7,282 bases of DNA, taken from positions 1-7,282 of the forward strand of contig RGVD01000130.1 of the NCBI GenBank assembly GCA_010027395.1. The letters are read 5' to 3'. Under the pieces are notes generated by a model, which was not told where the DNA came from, did not search any database, and saw only the letters and a program-made list of their open reading frames with translations. Positions 1-6,410 of this stretch are shown here, piece by piece. A program made the translations under genes and the position numbers. This stretch comes from Bacteroidota bacterium. GTDB taxonomy: Bacteria > Bacteroidota > Bacteroidia > UKL13-3. The first letter of the stretch is position 1; each line of letters starts with the position of its first letter.

Positions 1-2384
1 CTTGGGGTTATGTTTTGCCCTTGTCCTGCCAAGAATTTTTCTTCTAATGAAAGTATTTCGCCCTCTGCCAAGGTTTCGCTTGGCTCAAACATTTCATATT
101 GTAGTTTGCCTTTTTTGTAATGTGTAAGCAAGCCACCTGTCACTTCTAAAAAGTGTTTGGCATTGCCTTTCTCTACAAACTTTTCAACCAAGAAGTAGGC
201 TTTTCTAGGAAACTCTTCTTTAGGTTTGAGTCCTAGTTTTTCAGTTAAAAGAGCATCCATTAAATCAGCTGCTCTAAAAACCCCTTCAGCATAATTAATC
301 AAATCATCTTGTGTCTTTATTTTCTTAACAGCACTGCTGCAACCATCATCAGCAGGTTTCGCTATTAATGGATAACCAATTTTCTCCACTTGTTTAATCA
401 CTGCAGCTTTGTCTTTTTTCCACTTATCCATATGCACCAAAATGTGTTCTGCTACACGAATACCATTTTTCTTCAGCAGTTCATTGGTGTCGTATTTGTT
501 AATGGTAATTTTAGAACTATCCACTCCACTGCCATTGAACGGAATTTTCAATTTTATCAATTCTTTCTGCACCGTTCCATCCTCACCCGGTCTGCCATGC
601 AGGGCAATAAACACTGAATCGGTCATCTTTGCCAGTTCTTTATAGCTTATTTCTTTTGGGGCAAACAAGGCTTGGGTATTTCCATATTTTTTCAAAAGTG
701 TTTCACACTCTTTGCTTATCTTCTTAATGATAGGCGATACTTTATAGTGCAATACTTTTTCTTTGATGTCATCTGCATTGTCTTTCAACATTACATTGAT
801 GGGCAAAGTATAAAGCTTATGATGCTTATCATCACCCGTAACAAACACCGGAAAAGGCTGGTACTTGCTTGACGAAGCAAATTTCTCATAAATGTTTCTT
901 CCGCTTTCCACAGAGATGTGCCTTTCGGTGCTATAACCACCCATAAACACAGCCACTCTTTTTTTGCTATTTGTTTTATTTTGATTAGAAGCAATCTTAG
1001 TATCCAAATGTTTCAATAAAGCATCGTGGTGAAAATGCACTACCTGCGACTTGGCTCTATCAGCTATAGAAGTGCGAATGATATACGTTAAAAACTGCGA
1101 AGGGTTCAAACCAATCTCAGCCGCTTGATGAAAGAAGAAAGAGCTAGGCATCATGCCACTTGTGGTATTCGGGTCGTTTAGGAATATTTTACCTTCTTTG
1201 TTAATAAAACCATCAATACGCGCATACACATGAAAATTGAAATAGCTAAACAAATCCTGACAAGCTTTTCTAATCTCATCAATCTTCTTTTCTTCTATAT
1301 CTATGGGTGTTACTTTTCTGCTTAGGCCTGGAAGGTATTTGCTTCTGTAATCATACACTTCTTTGCCTTTCACAATCTCTGTTGGAGGCAAGGCCACCGC
1401 AGTTCCATCTTCATTCTTCAACACAATGCAACTAAACTCTCTGCCTTCAATAAAACTTTCTATTAAGCATTCGGTCTCACTGTATATACTTTCAAGTTTG
1501 ATAGTTGATTTGTTTTTTGATTTTTTATTAAACGTAACATCAAACAAATCCCATAAATCATCCGGGTTATAAATAATCTCGCCCTTGCAAATAGCTGGTA
1601 AACCTATACCCTCTTTCACATCGGTTATTTTCTGTATGAATTGTGTTTTGCCTTTTTCATCTAAACCAACCCATTCTTTTGATGAAATTTCTTGAATGAA
1701 AAATGCCTTTTGAACGGCCAATTCAAATTCATCATAATTGTCTTTTGAAATTACACTTACACCTACTGAGCTACCTTGATTGGCGGGCTTCACAACAAAT
1801 GGTAGACCTACTTCTTTTTTGGCTGATTTGAAAGTATCTTTTATATTTAAGAGTGAAGATTTATCAAATGAAAACCATTTCGGTGTATGCATGCCAGCTG
1901 CTTGCATCCATTGTTTTTGCAAACGCTTATTCATGCCTAAAGCACTAGGCAATATACCACTTCCCGTATACGGAATATCCATAAACTCGAGCAAACCTTG
2001 TATGCTTCCATCTTCGCCATTGGCACCATGTAAGGCTAAGAAAGCAAAATCAATCATGCCTTTTAGGTCTTCAGCTTTTATGATTTTACCTAAACCTCTT
2101 AGTAGAGACTTTCCATTATCTTTATACGCATCTGCAATATTTTCAGCATAAATCTGAACATCATGTTTTTGCTTTTTGGTAGCTGAAACGGGCGGATAAA
2201 AATCTCTGATGGAGCCTTTGTAAATATAATGCCAATCAAGTAGAATAAAATTATTGAAACTATCTACAAATATGGGAATGGCTTCAAAAAGCGTTTTATC
2301 CAAATTGTCGTAAACAGTCCTTCCTCCTGCAAAACTTACCTCACGCTCGCGGCTATTGCCACCAAAAAAAATTCCTACTTTCAT
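1..2384 (-). CDS. ddl: Tandem (two-module) D-alanine--D-alanine ligase-like ATP-grasp protein, C-terminus beyond window
   Basis: D-Ala-D-Ala ligase joins two D-alanines with ATP in the cytoplasm to make the dipeptide for peptidoglycan precursors. I translated the frame codon by codon from the ATG at 2384 to the window edge: 794 codons, no stop. Module 1 (about residues 1-440) has GGNSREREVS (catalytic Glu13), LHGANGEDGS (118-126), YTGSG plus MNK (139-153), VVKPANQGSSVG (Lys199, Ser205), Glu309, Glu316, KY at 349-350, ARID (Arg389, Asp391) and NDPNT (Asp404, Asn406), so it looks catalytically complete. About 100 residues separate GSSVG from Glu309, against about 26 in E. coli DdlB, so there is an insertion here. 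A linker (about 440-475) leads to module 2: VAVFMGGYSTERHIS (477-491), LHGRPGEDG (595-603), FNGSG (616-620), AKPADDGCSSA (675-685) and EKFLAGQGQNITP (782-794). Known Ddl enzymes have one module of roughly 300-380 residues and work as dimers. Family assignment is secure; the function of the fused second module is inferred. Confidence 0.9.
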   Translation of the reverse strand, partial: MKVGIFFGGNSREREVSFAGGRTVYDNLDKTLFEAIPIFVDSFNNFILLDWHYIYKGSIRDFYPPVSATKKQKHDVQIYAENIADAYKDNGKSLLRGLGKIIKAEDLKGMIDFAFLALHGANGEDGSIQGLLEFMDIPYTGSGILPSALGMNKRLQKQWMQAAGMHTPKWFSFDKSSLLNIKDTFKSAKKEVGLPFVVKPANQGSSVGVSVISKDNYDEFELAVQKAFFIQEISSKEWVGLDEKGKTQFIQKITDVKEGIGLPAICKGEIIYNPDDLWDLFDVTFNKKSKNKSTIKLESIYSETECLIESFIEGREFSCIVLKNEDGTAVALPPTEIVKGKEVYDYRSKYLPGLSRKVTPIDIEEKKIDEIRKACQDLFSYFNFHVYARIDGFINKEGKIFLNDPNTTSGMMPSSFFFHQAAEIGLNPSQFLTYIIRTSIADRAKSQVVHFHHDALLKHLDTKIASNQNKTNSKKRVAVFMGGYSTERHISVESGRNIYEKFASSSKYQPFPVFVTGDDKHHKLYTLPINVMLKDNADDIKEKVLHYKVSPIIKKISKECETLLKKYGNTQALFAPKEISYKELAKMTDSVFIALHGRPGEDGTVQKELIKLKIPFNGSGVDSSKITINKYDTNELLKKNGIRVAEHILVHMDKWKKDKAAVIKQVEKIGYPLIAKPADDGCSSAVKKIKTQDDLINYAEGVFRAADLMDALLTEKLGLKPKEEFPRKAYFLVEKFVEKGNAKHFLEVTGGLLTHYKKGKLQYEMFEPSETLAEGEILSLEEKFLAGQGQNITP

Positions 2385-2412
2385 GATTTATTTTATTCTT
2401 TTCAAACCTAAA

Positions 2413-2420
2413 CGAAATTA
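2413..2420 (-). promoter_or_regulatory. Possible Bacteroidota-type -7 element for the ligase gene
   Basis: On the minus strand this reads TAATTTCG, one mismatch from the TAnnTTTG -7 element of Bacteroidota promoters, 28 bases upstream of the ligase start codon. The -33 position has only a weak TTAG, with no clear TTG. This is a pattern match only, in a short divergent intergenic region (2385-2547) that must hold promoters for both flanking genes. Confidence 0.3.
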
Positions 2421-2483
2421 TCCAATAATGTAAATGGCTTACTAAGATGTTTTGTTAGTATATCAATGAGTTGTACAGAATAC

Positions 2484-2491
2484 TATTTTTG
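2484..2491 (+). promoter_or_regulatory. Possible -7 element for the TlpA-like gene
   Basis: TATTTTTG is a perfect TAnnTTTG match, 56 bases before the ATG at 2548. No convincing TTTG/TTG lies 17-23 bases upstream; the nearest, TTTG at 2451-2454, is 29 bases away. Six-base inverted arms TAGTAT (2456-2461) and ATACTA (2480-2485) overlap the element and might be an operator, but arms this short can occur by chance. Confidence 0.35.
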
Positions 2492-2547
2492 TGGCAAGAC
2501 TTTTGTTTATTCAGATAAAAATTAAATTAGCAGAAAATTTTACCATT

Positions 2548-3005
2548 ATGAAAAACCTATTATTTGCATTAACAATCAGTCTATTCACTTTAACTGCCAT
2601 GTCACAAAACGGACAAACCATGCCAGATATTTCACTTAAAACAATGGAAAAATCACTGTGATTAGCTTTTGGGCAACATGGTGTAAACCTTGCATAAAAG
2701 AGCTAGCCAATGTAAATGAAGTATTAGACGAATGGAAACAAAAATACGGTATCGAATTGGTAGCTGTATCTACTGACAATGCCAGAAACGTAATGAAAGT
2801 GAAGCCTTTTGTTGATAGCCAAGGATGGGAATTCGAGTGTCTTTTAGATGTGAATGAAGATTTGCGTAGAGCCATGAATACCAACTCTATTCCATTCACA
2901 GTAGTTTTAGATAAAACTGGAAAAATCGTTTATACCCACACTGGTTACATAGAAGGTGATGAAGTTGCTCTAGAAGAAAAACTAAAATCTATAGCCGGTA
3001 AATAA
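2548..3005 (+). pseudogene. Secreted TlpA/ResA-like thioredoxin-fold protein, frameshifted
   Basis: TlpA-family proteins reduce or exchange disulfides in exported proteins through a CxxC site. Reading from the ATG at 2548 gives a signal peptide (MKNLLFALTISLFTLTAMS, likely cut before Gln20) and the family's PDISLKT strand, but the frame ends at TGA 2659-2661. The remainder continues in the -1 frame to TAA at 3003-3005: ITVISFWATWCKPC with the active-site CKPC, then SIPFTVVLDKTGKIV, which carries the cis-Pro loop, and a C-terminal helix. Relatives have about 12-20 residues (typically a GK.V.L.. segment) between these two parts and here almost none remain, so a short segment not divisible by three seems to have been lost. 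GTG at 2658 overlaps the TGA and could start a leaderless cytoplasmic product, but that would put the protein in the wrong compartment. The gene ends one base before the converging isomerase gene. The alternative is a sequencing or assembly error in an intact gene. Confidence 0.8.
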
Positions 3006-3607
3006 TTAAGGGGTGAAGTTGAATTCATCCTTCAACTCTTGATTGGTTTTGGTCAATATATTTACATCCATTGTGATGTTGGTGTAAGGTCTATTATTTG
3101 TCGCGTTTTTAGGTTGTTTCACAATCAACTCTGCTACATCCATGCCTTTTATTACCTTACCAAAAACAGTGTAATTACCATCTAGGTTTGCTTGTCCCGC
3201 TTTGTTCACTACAATGTAAAATTGCGAGCCGCTTGAAGCTTTAGCTGCATTACCATCACGCGCAGCACCTACAGCACCATAAGCATGCTTAAACAAGGAT
3301 GTATTTATCTCAGCTGGAATTTTATATACAGGTCCACCGGTTCCATCATTAGTAGTATCGGCATCTTTCGAATTTGGGTCACCACCTTGAATCACAAAAT
3401 TGGTCACTATTCTATGAAAAGTGCTACCATCAAGGTAGTTACTATCAGCCAATGCCAAGTAATTCCAAAACTCGTTTTTATCTCCAATATTTTCTGCTGA
3501 CTGGCAGTATCAATTGGATTTGTAGTGTTGTTTGAAGTGCTATCTTTAGAACAAGACGAAACAAGCAAAAAAGAAACAAAAGCAATGAATAGAATATTTT
3601 TAACCAT
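3006..3607 (-). pseudogene. Cyclophilin-type peptidyl-prolyl cis-trans isomerase lipoprotein, frameshifted
   Basis: Cyclophilins catalyse proline cis-trans isomerisation; this one would be anchored outside the cytoplasm. The ATG at 3605-3607 starts a lipoprotein signal with lipobox LVSSC (Cys19) and a Ser/Thr/Asn-rich tether, then KILEIKTSFG, the first strand of the cyclophilin fold. That frame runs out of homology and stops at about 3407. The catalytic body is in the -1 frame: NYLALADSNYLDG, FHRI (catalytic Arg codon 3411-3413), VIQGGDP, GSQFYIVV, FGKVIKGMDV, ending at TAA 3006-3008. About 16 residues expected between the first strand and the NF/NY helix (compare E. coli PpiB) are missing along with the frame, so a deletion not divisible by three is the simplest reading. 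The gene starts 17 bases after rsmA on the same strand, so the two are probably one transcript. A sequencing or assembly error cannot be excluded. Confidence 0.82.
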
Positions 3608-3619
3608 ATTTCAAATATG
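3605..3619 (-). repeat. Perfect inverted repeat covering the isomerase start codon
   Basis: CATATTTCAAATATG (plus strand) is a perfect 7-base inverted repeat around one central base. Its left arm contains the complement of the ATG start of the isomerase gene (3605-3607). In the minus-strand transcript it could fold into a small AU-rich hairpin with the start codon in its 3' arm, inside the 17-base gap after rsmA. It might affect initiation or be chance in AT-rich DNA. Confidence 0.35.
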
Positions 3620-3624
3620 TAAAA

Positions 3625-4401
3625 TTATGATTGATTTGCAAGAATTAAATTGGTTAAATTGACAAAATCATCCACTGAAAGCTCTTCAGCCCTTCTATCA
3701 ATATAGTCTTTCAATATTTCATCACTGATATTAAATGAAGATAAACCATTGCGCAATTTCTTTCTTCTTTGATTGAAAGCTGTCTTTACTACTTGTCTAA
3801 ATTTCTTTTCATCACAAGCAAGGGTAGCCTCTTTTCGTGTGAACCTTACCACTGCTGACTTCACCTTAGGGGGCGGAGTAAAAACATGTTCAGGAACAGT
3901 AATTAAATATTCAACATCAAAAAAGGCTTGGGTGATAACCGAAATAATACCATAGTCTTTTGTTCTGGGCTTGCCGCACAAACGTTCGGCCACTTCTTTT
4001 TGAAACATGCCCACCATCAGAGGAATTTGATCTTTGCAATCAATCATCCTAAAGATAATTTGCGATGAAATATTATAAGGGAAATTACCAATTATACTAA
4101 ATTCAGATTTAAAATAATCTTTAAAATTTATTTGAAGAAAATCACCAAGAATTAGCCTTTCTTGAAGTGCAGGAAAATGTTCTTTTAACCATTTAACTGA
4201 TTCTGCATCTATGTCTATGGCCCAAGTTTGGATGGATTCATTTTTCAAAAGGTATTGAGTAAGCACACCCATTCCTGGACCTACTTCCAGCACCTCATTG
4301 GTTGTGCATTTTTCATTTAATGAGTTTACAATCTCAAATGCTATGCTTTCATCATTTAAAAAATGTTGCCCTAAGTGTTTTTTTGCTCTTACTAATTCCA
4401 T
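3625..4401 (-). CDS. rsmA: 16S rRNA (adenine(1518)-N6/adenine(1519)-N6)-dimethyltransferase RsmA/KsgA
   Basis: RsmA uses S-adenosylmethionine to dimethylate two adjacent adenines in the 3'-terminal helix 45 of 16S rRNA, a late step in small-subunit assembly; loss gives kasugamycin resistance. The 258-residue product is of normal length. It starts with the family's KKHLGQHFL (residues 7-15). It has the SAM-binding motif I EVGPGMGVLT and an acidic AIDID strand end, GDFL, the catalytic motif NFPYNIS (Asn-x-x-Tyr), FQKEVAERL, PPPKVKSAVV and the C-terminal FNQRRKKLRN. No frameshift or missing motif is seen. The ATG at 4399-4401 places the LGQHFL motif at the usual distance from the N-terminus. The isomerase lipoprotein gene follows on the same strand after 17 bases; the small Cys/His gene is divergent, 150 bases away. 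Confidence 0.97.
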   Translation of the reverse strand: MELVRAKKHLGQHFLNDESIAFEIVNSLNEKCTTNEVLEVGPGMGVLTQYLLKNESIQTWAIDIDAESVKWLKEHFPALQERLILGDFLQINFKDYFKSEFSIIGNFPYNISSQIIFRMIDCKDQIPLMVGMFQKEVAERLCGKPRTKDYGIISVITQAFFDVEYLITVPEHVFTPPPKVKSAVVRFTRKEATLACDEKKFRQVVKTAFNQRRKKLRNGLSSFNISDEILKDYIDRRAEELSVDDFVNLTNLILANQS

Positions 4402-4488
4402 TGCTTATTGCAAATAGAATGTATTTTGAGCAATTGTATACATAAAAGTTTTAGTCTGAAACAATATTCATTGTAGTTTCATTCCAAA

Positions 4489-4504
4489 AATTTGCTTGCA
4501 AATT
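4489..4504. repeat. Inverted repeat in the rsmA / small-gene divergent region
   Basis: AATTTGC-TT-GCAAATT is a perfect 7-base inverted repeat with a two-base centre. It lies 48 bases upstream of the small gene's ATG and 88 bases upstream of the rsmA start. The loop is too short for a stable RNA hairpin, so if it functions it would be a DNA operator for a dimeric regulator. The region (4402-4551) otherwise shows no clear promoter consensus. Confidence 0.3.
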
Positions 4505-4551
4505 ATTTCCTAATCTCTGTATCCGAATTACGATTAGCTCAAAAACTATTT

Positions 4552-4806
4552 ATGAAAAAATTATTTAAGGTAGCTTTTTTTGTATTGGCAGTGATGGCTT
4601 TCACAGCTTATGAGTTGATGGCTCAAACTGTGTATGTAACTGACAAAGGCAAAAAATACCATGCAAAAAACTGTGACTTCGTAAAGACAGGTATAAAAGG
4701 AATGGAACTAGCTTAAGCAACAAAAACTGGTTATTGTCCTTGAGTTCATTGCAAAGTAGATGCGGCTGATAGCAAAAAAGCTGTACCTGCAAAAATGAAA
4801 AAATAA
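4552..4806 (+). pseudogene. Small exported Cys/His-motif protein with two in-frame stops
   Basis: Reading from the ATG at 4552 gives a signal peptide (MKKLFKVAFFVLAVMAFTAYELMA, cleavage before Gln25). It is followed by VYVTDKGKKYHAKNC, the YH-x3-C start of a small family in which His and Cys near the N-terminus pair with a later GY.PC..C motif, presumably to bind a metal. The frame stops at TAA 4714-4716 (codon 55), but the same frame continues with the rest of the family pattern: ATKTGYCP, then TGA at 4741-4743 (codon 64), then VHCKVDAADSKKAVPAKMKK to TAA 4804-4806. The TGA sits exactly where the first Cys of the CxxC pair is expected, and the TAA falls in the Leu-x-x-Ala helix. Both could arise by single-base changes (TGC/TGT to TGA; GAA, CAA or AAA to TAA). 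The gene is followed by a terminator, so it was once a complete transcription unit. The biochemical role is not known to me. Confidence 0.7.
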
Positions 4807-4825
4807 GCCAAAGGCTCGGATTTGA

Positions 4826-4860
4826 AGGCGCGCAGCGAAGCTGCGCGCCTATTTTATTTC
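4826..4860 (+). terminator. Strong Rho-independent terminator after the small exported gene
   Basis: An 11-base perfect stem (AGGCGCGCAGC at 4826-4836 pairing with 4840-4850) closes a GAA loop and is followed on the plus strand by TATTTTATTT. It starts 20 bases after the final TAA of the broken small gene. The minus strand has no U-rich tail, so it acts in the plus direction only. The stem is strikingly GC-rich for this AT-rich region. Confidence 0.85.
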
Positions 4861-4919
4861 CAATTTCATACTATTAACATTTCAACAGCAGACCACCGTT
4901 AACATTAACAAATTAAAAT

Positions 4920-4927
4920 TATCTTCG
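4920..4927 (+). promoter_or_regulatory. Possible -7 element for the aminopeptidase-pdxA unit
   Basis: TATCTTCG is one mismatch from TAnnTTTG and lies 25 bases before the ATG at 4953, downstream of the terminator at 4826-4860, where a new promoter is needed. No good TTG is present at the -33 position; the sequence there is GTTAAC. The octamer TTAACATT occurs twice just upstream (4874-4881 and 4899-4906). Confidence 0.4.
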
Positions 4928-4952
4928 CCACGCTCAATCAGAAGATTTTATT

Positions 4953-6410
4953 ATGACACATATACAACTTAGTTCTAAAATCAATAAACAAATCTCATCA
5001 CTTGTAATAACCAATAAAAAGGCCAAATGGTCTGAACTTGGATTCTCCAAGGAAGAGATAACATACATTTCTAAAAAAATAAAACAAGAAGATAACTTCA
5101 TTACCATTAATAGATTCGAATCACTTGTATTTGTTCAACTTATTGAGGAATTTGAAAAGAAAAATGAAGCTGCCAAATACGAAGCATTCAGAGGTATTGG
5201 CAATAAAGTTGCCAATACAATCAATGTACATAAATACGAATCATTTCAAATAAGCACTACTGAAAAATTATCATATGAACTATTGTGTGTGGCTGAAGGA
5301 GCAGCTTTAGGTAATTACCAATTTATTAAATACCTATCAAGCCAAAAATCAGAATATACTTTAAAATCAATACTACTTATTGACAAATCTATTTCTCAAT
5401 CACAAGTTGATGAAATGAATATTTTGGTTGATGCGGTTTATCAAGCAAGAAACTTGGTTAACGAACCTCAAAATGTTATCAACTCAGTAACTTTTGCCAA
5501 GGAAATGCAAAAGATGGGTAAGGCTGCTGGCTTCAAGGTGGAAGTATTAAATAAAAGCCAAATAGAAAGTTTGAAAATGGGAGGATTGCTTGCTGTTAAT
5601 CGAGGAAGTGTAACCCCTCCAACATTTACTATCATGGAATATAAGCCAGCCAAAGCCATCAATAAAAAGCCATTTATAATTGTAGGTAAAGGTGTGGTGT
5701 ATGATACAGGTGGTCTTAGCTTGAAGCCCACTCCTAACAGCATGGATAGCATGAAGTGTGATATGGGTGGAGGTGCAGTAGCATGCGCATCCATGTACGC
5801 CATTGCCAAAGCCAAACTTCCTTATCACGTGATAGCGCTTGTTCCTGCTACTGATAACCGACCTGGTGGAGATGCATACACACCTGGCGATGTAATTACC
5901 ATGTACGATGGAAAGACTGTTGAAGTGTTAAATACAGATGCTGAGGGCCGAATGATATTGGCAGATGCATTGGCCTATGCAAAAAAGTATAATCCTGAAT
6001 TGGTTGTTGACTTTGCAACATTAACCGGTGCAGCAGCAGCAGCCATAGGACATTTCGGAATTGTGTGCATGGGAACTGCAGATGAGGCAACCAAATCGAG
6101 CCTTAAAGAAAGTGGAAATAGAGTGCATGAGCGCTTAGTTGAATTTCCTTTTTGGGATGAATATGCTGCACTAATAAAAAGCGATATTGCAGATATGAAA
6201 AACATTGGCGGACCCATTGGCGGGGCTATAACTGCAGGCAAGTTTCTTGAAAAATACATTGATTATCCTTGGATGCACTTTGACATTGCAGGACCAGCAT
6301 TTATTAATTCAAACGATAGCTATAGACCCAAAATGGGCACTGGCGTTGGTGTTAGACTTATGTTTGATTTTGTAAAAAAACTATCTTCGTCAGAAAAAAC
6401 AAAAAAATAA
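4953..6410 (+). CDS. pepA: Leucyl aminopeptidase, M17 family (cytosol aminopeptidase)
   Basis: M17 aminopeptidases are cytoplasmic, usually hexameric, two-metal enzymes that remove N-terminal residues from peptides. The 485-residue product is of typical length. The N-terminal half (about 1-150) is the poorly conserved domain. The catalytic half starts near ARNLVNEPQN and contains VGKGVVYDTGGLSLKP (Lys246, Asp251, Lys258), MKCDMGGGA (Asp270) and NTDAEGRM (Asp329, Glu331, Arg333). These match the metal ligands and catalytic Lys/Arg of E. coli PepA, with one extra residue between Lys258 and Asp270. Further family blocks are VPATDN, FATLTGAA and GIGGAITAGKFLEKY-like text near the C-terminus. There is no signal peptide. 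The ATG is chosen because it follows the putative promoter directly and no earlier in-frame start precedes the conserved region. pdxA follows after 45 bases with no terminator, suggesting co-transcription. Confidence 0.95.
   Translation: MTHIQLSSKINKQISSLVITNKKAKWSELGFSKEEITYISKKIKQEDNFITINRFESLVFVQLIEEFEKKNEAAKYEAFRGIGNKVANTINVHKYESFQISTTEKLSYELLCVAEGAALGNYQFIKYLSSQKSEYTLKSILLIDKSISQSQVDEMNILVDAVYQARNLVNEPQNVINSVTFAKEMQKMGKAAGFKVEVLNKSQIESLKMGGLLAVNRGSVTPPTFTIMEYKPAKAINKKPFIIVGKGVVYDTGGLSLKPTPNSMDSMKCDMGGGAVACASMYAIAKAKLPYHVIALVPATDNRPGGDAYTPGDVITMYDGKTVEVLNTDAEGRMILADALAYAKKYNPELVVDFATLTGAAAAAIGHFGIVCMGTADEATKSSLKESGNRVHERLVEFPFWDEYAALIKSDIADMKNIGGPIGGAITAGKFLEKYIDYPWMHFDIAGPAFINSNDSYRPKMGTGVGVRLMFDFVKKLSSSEKTKK

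Noticed and set aside
390..994. Small plus- and minus-strand frames inside the ligase region
   Set aside because: They overlap a long frame with clear Ddl motifs, their translations resemble nothing I know, and they look like out-of-frame readings of AT-rich coding DNA.
1780..2151. A 123-codon plus-strand open frame
   Set aside because: It is antisense to ligase module 1, which has a complete motif set. The predicted peptide has no recognisable domain.
2646..2661. Programmed -1 frameshifting in the TlpA-like gene at the A5 run
   Set aside because: GGAAAAA is not a proper X-XXY-YYZ heptamer in the zero frame, no downstream structure is evident, and about a dozen family residues are missing as well, which frameshifting would not explain.
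4492..4551. A TTG start at 4492 for the small exported gene
   Set aside because: The ATG at 4552 is followed at once by a classic signal peptide (MKKLFK...); the extension would bury that signal and overlaps the inverted repeat at 4489-4504.
4741..4743. TGA at a Cys position as a selenocysteine codon
   Set aside because: A TAA stop lies 27 bases upstream in the same frame, so the TGA would not be reached, and I could not identify a convincing stem-loop immediately downstream. Ordinary mutation or sequence error is simpler.
4714..4743. An alternative genetic code in which TAA or TGA is sense
   Set aside because: rsmA, the aminopeptidase and both broken neighbours end in TAA at the expected place, and Trp is encoded by TGG in the intact genes. 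Nothing else supports reassignment.
5468..6259. Several minus-strand frames within the aminopeptidase gene
   Set aside because: They are antisense to the conserved catalytic half of the M17 enzyme, and their sequences mirror its codon pattern.
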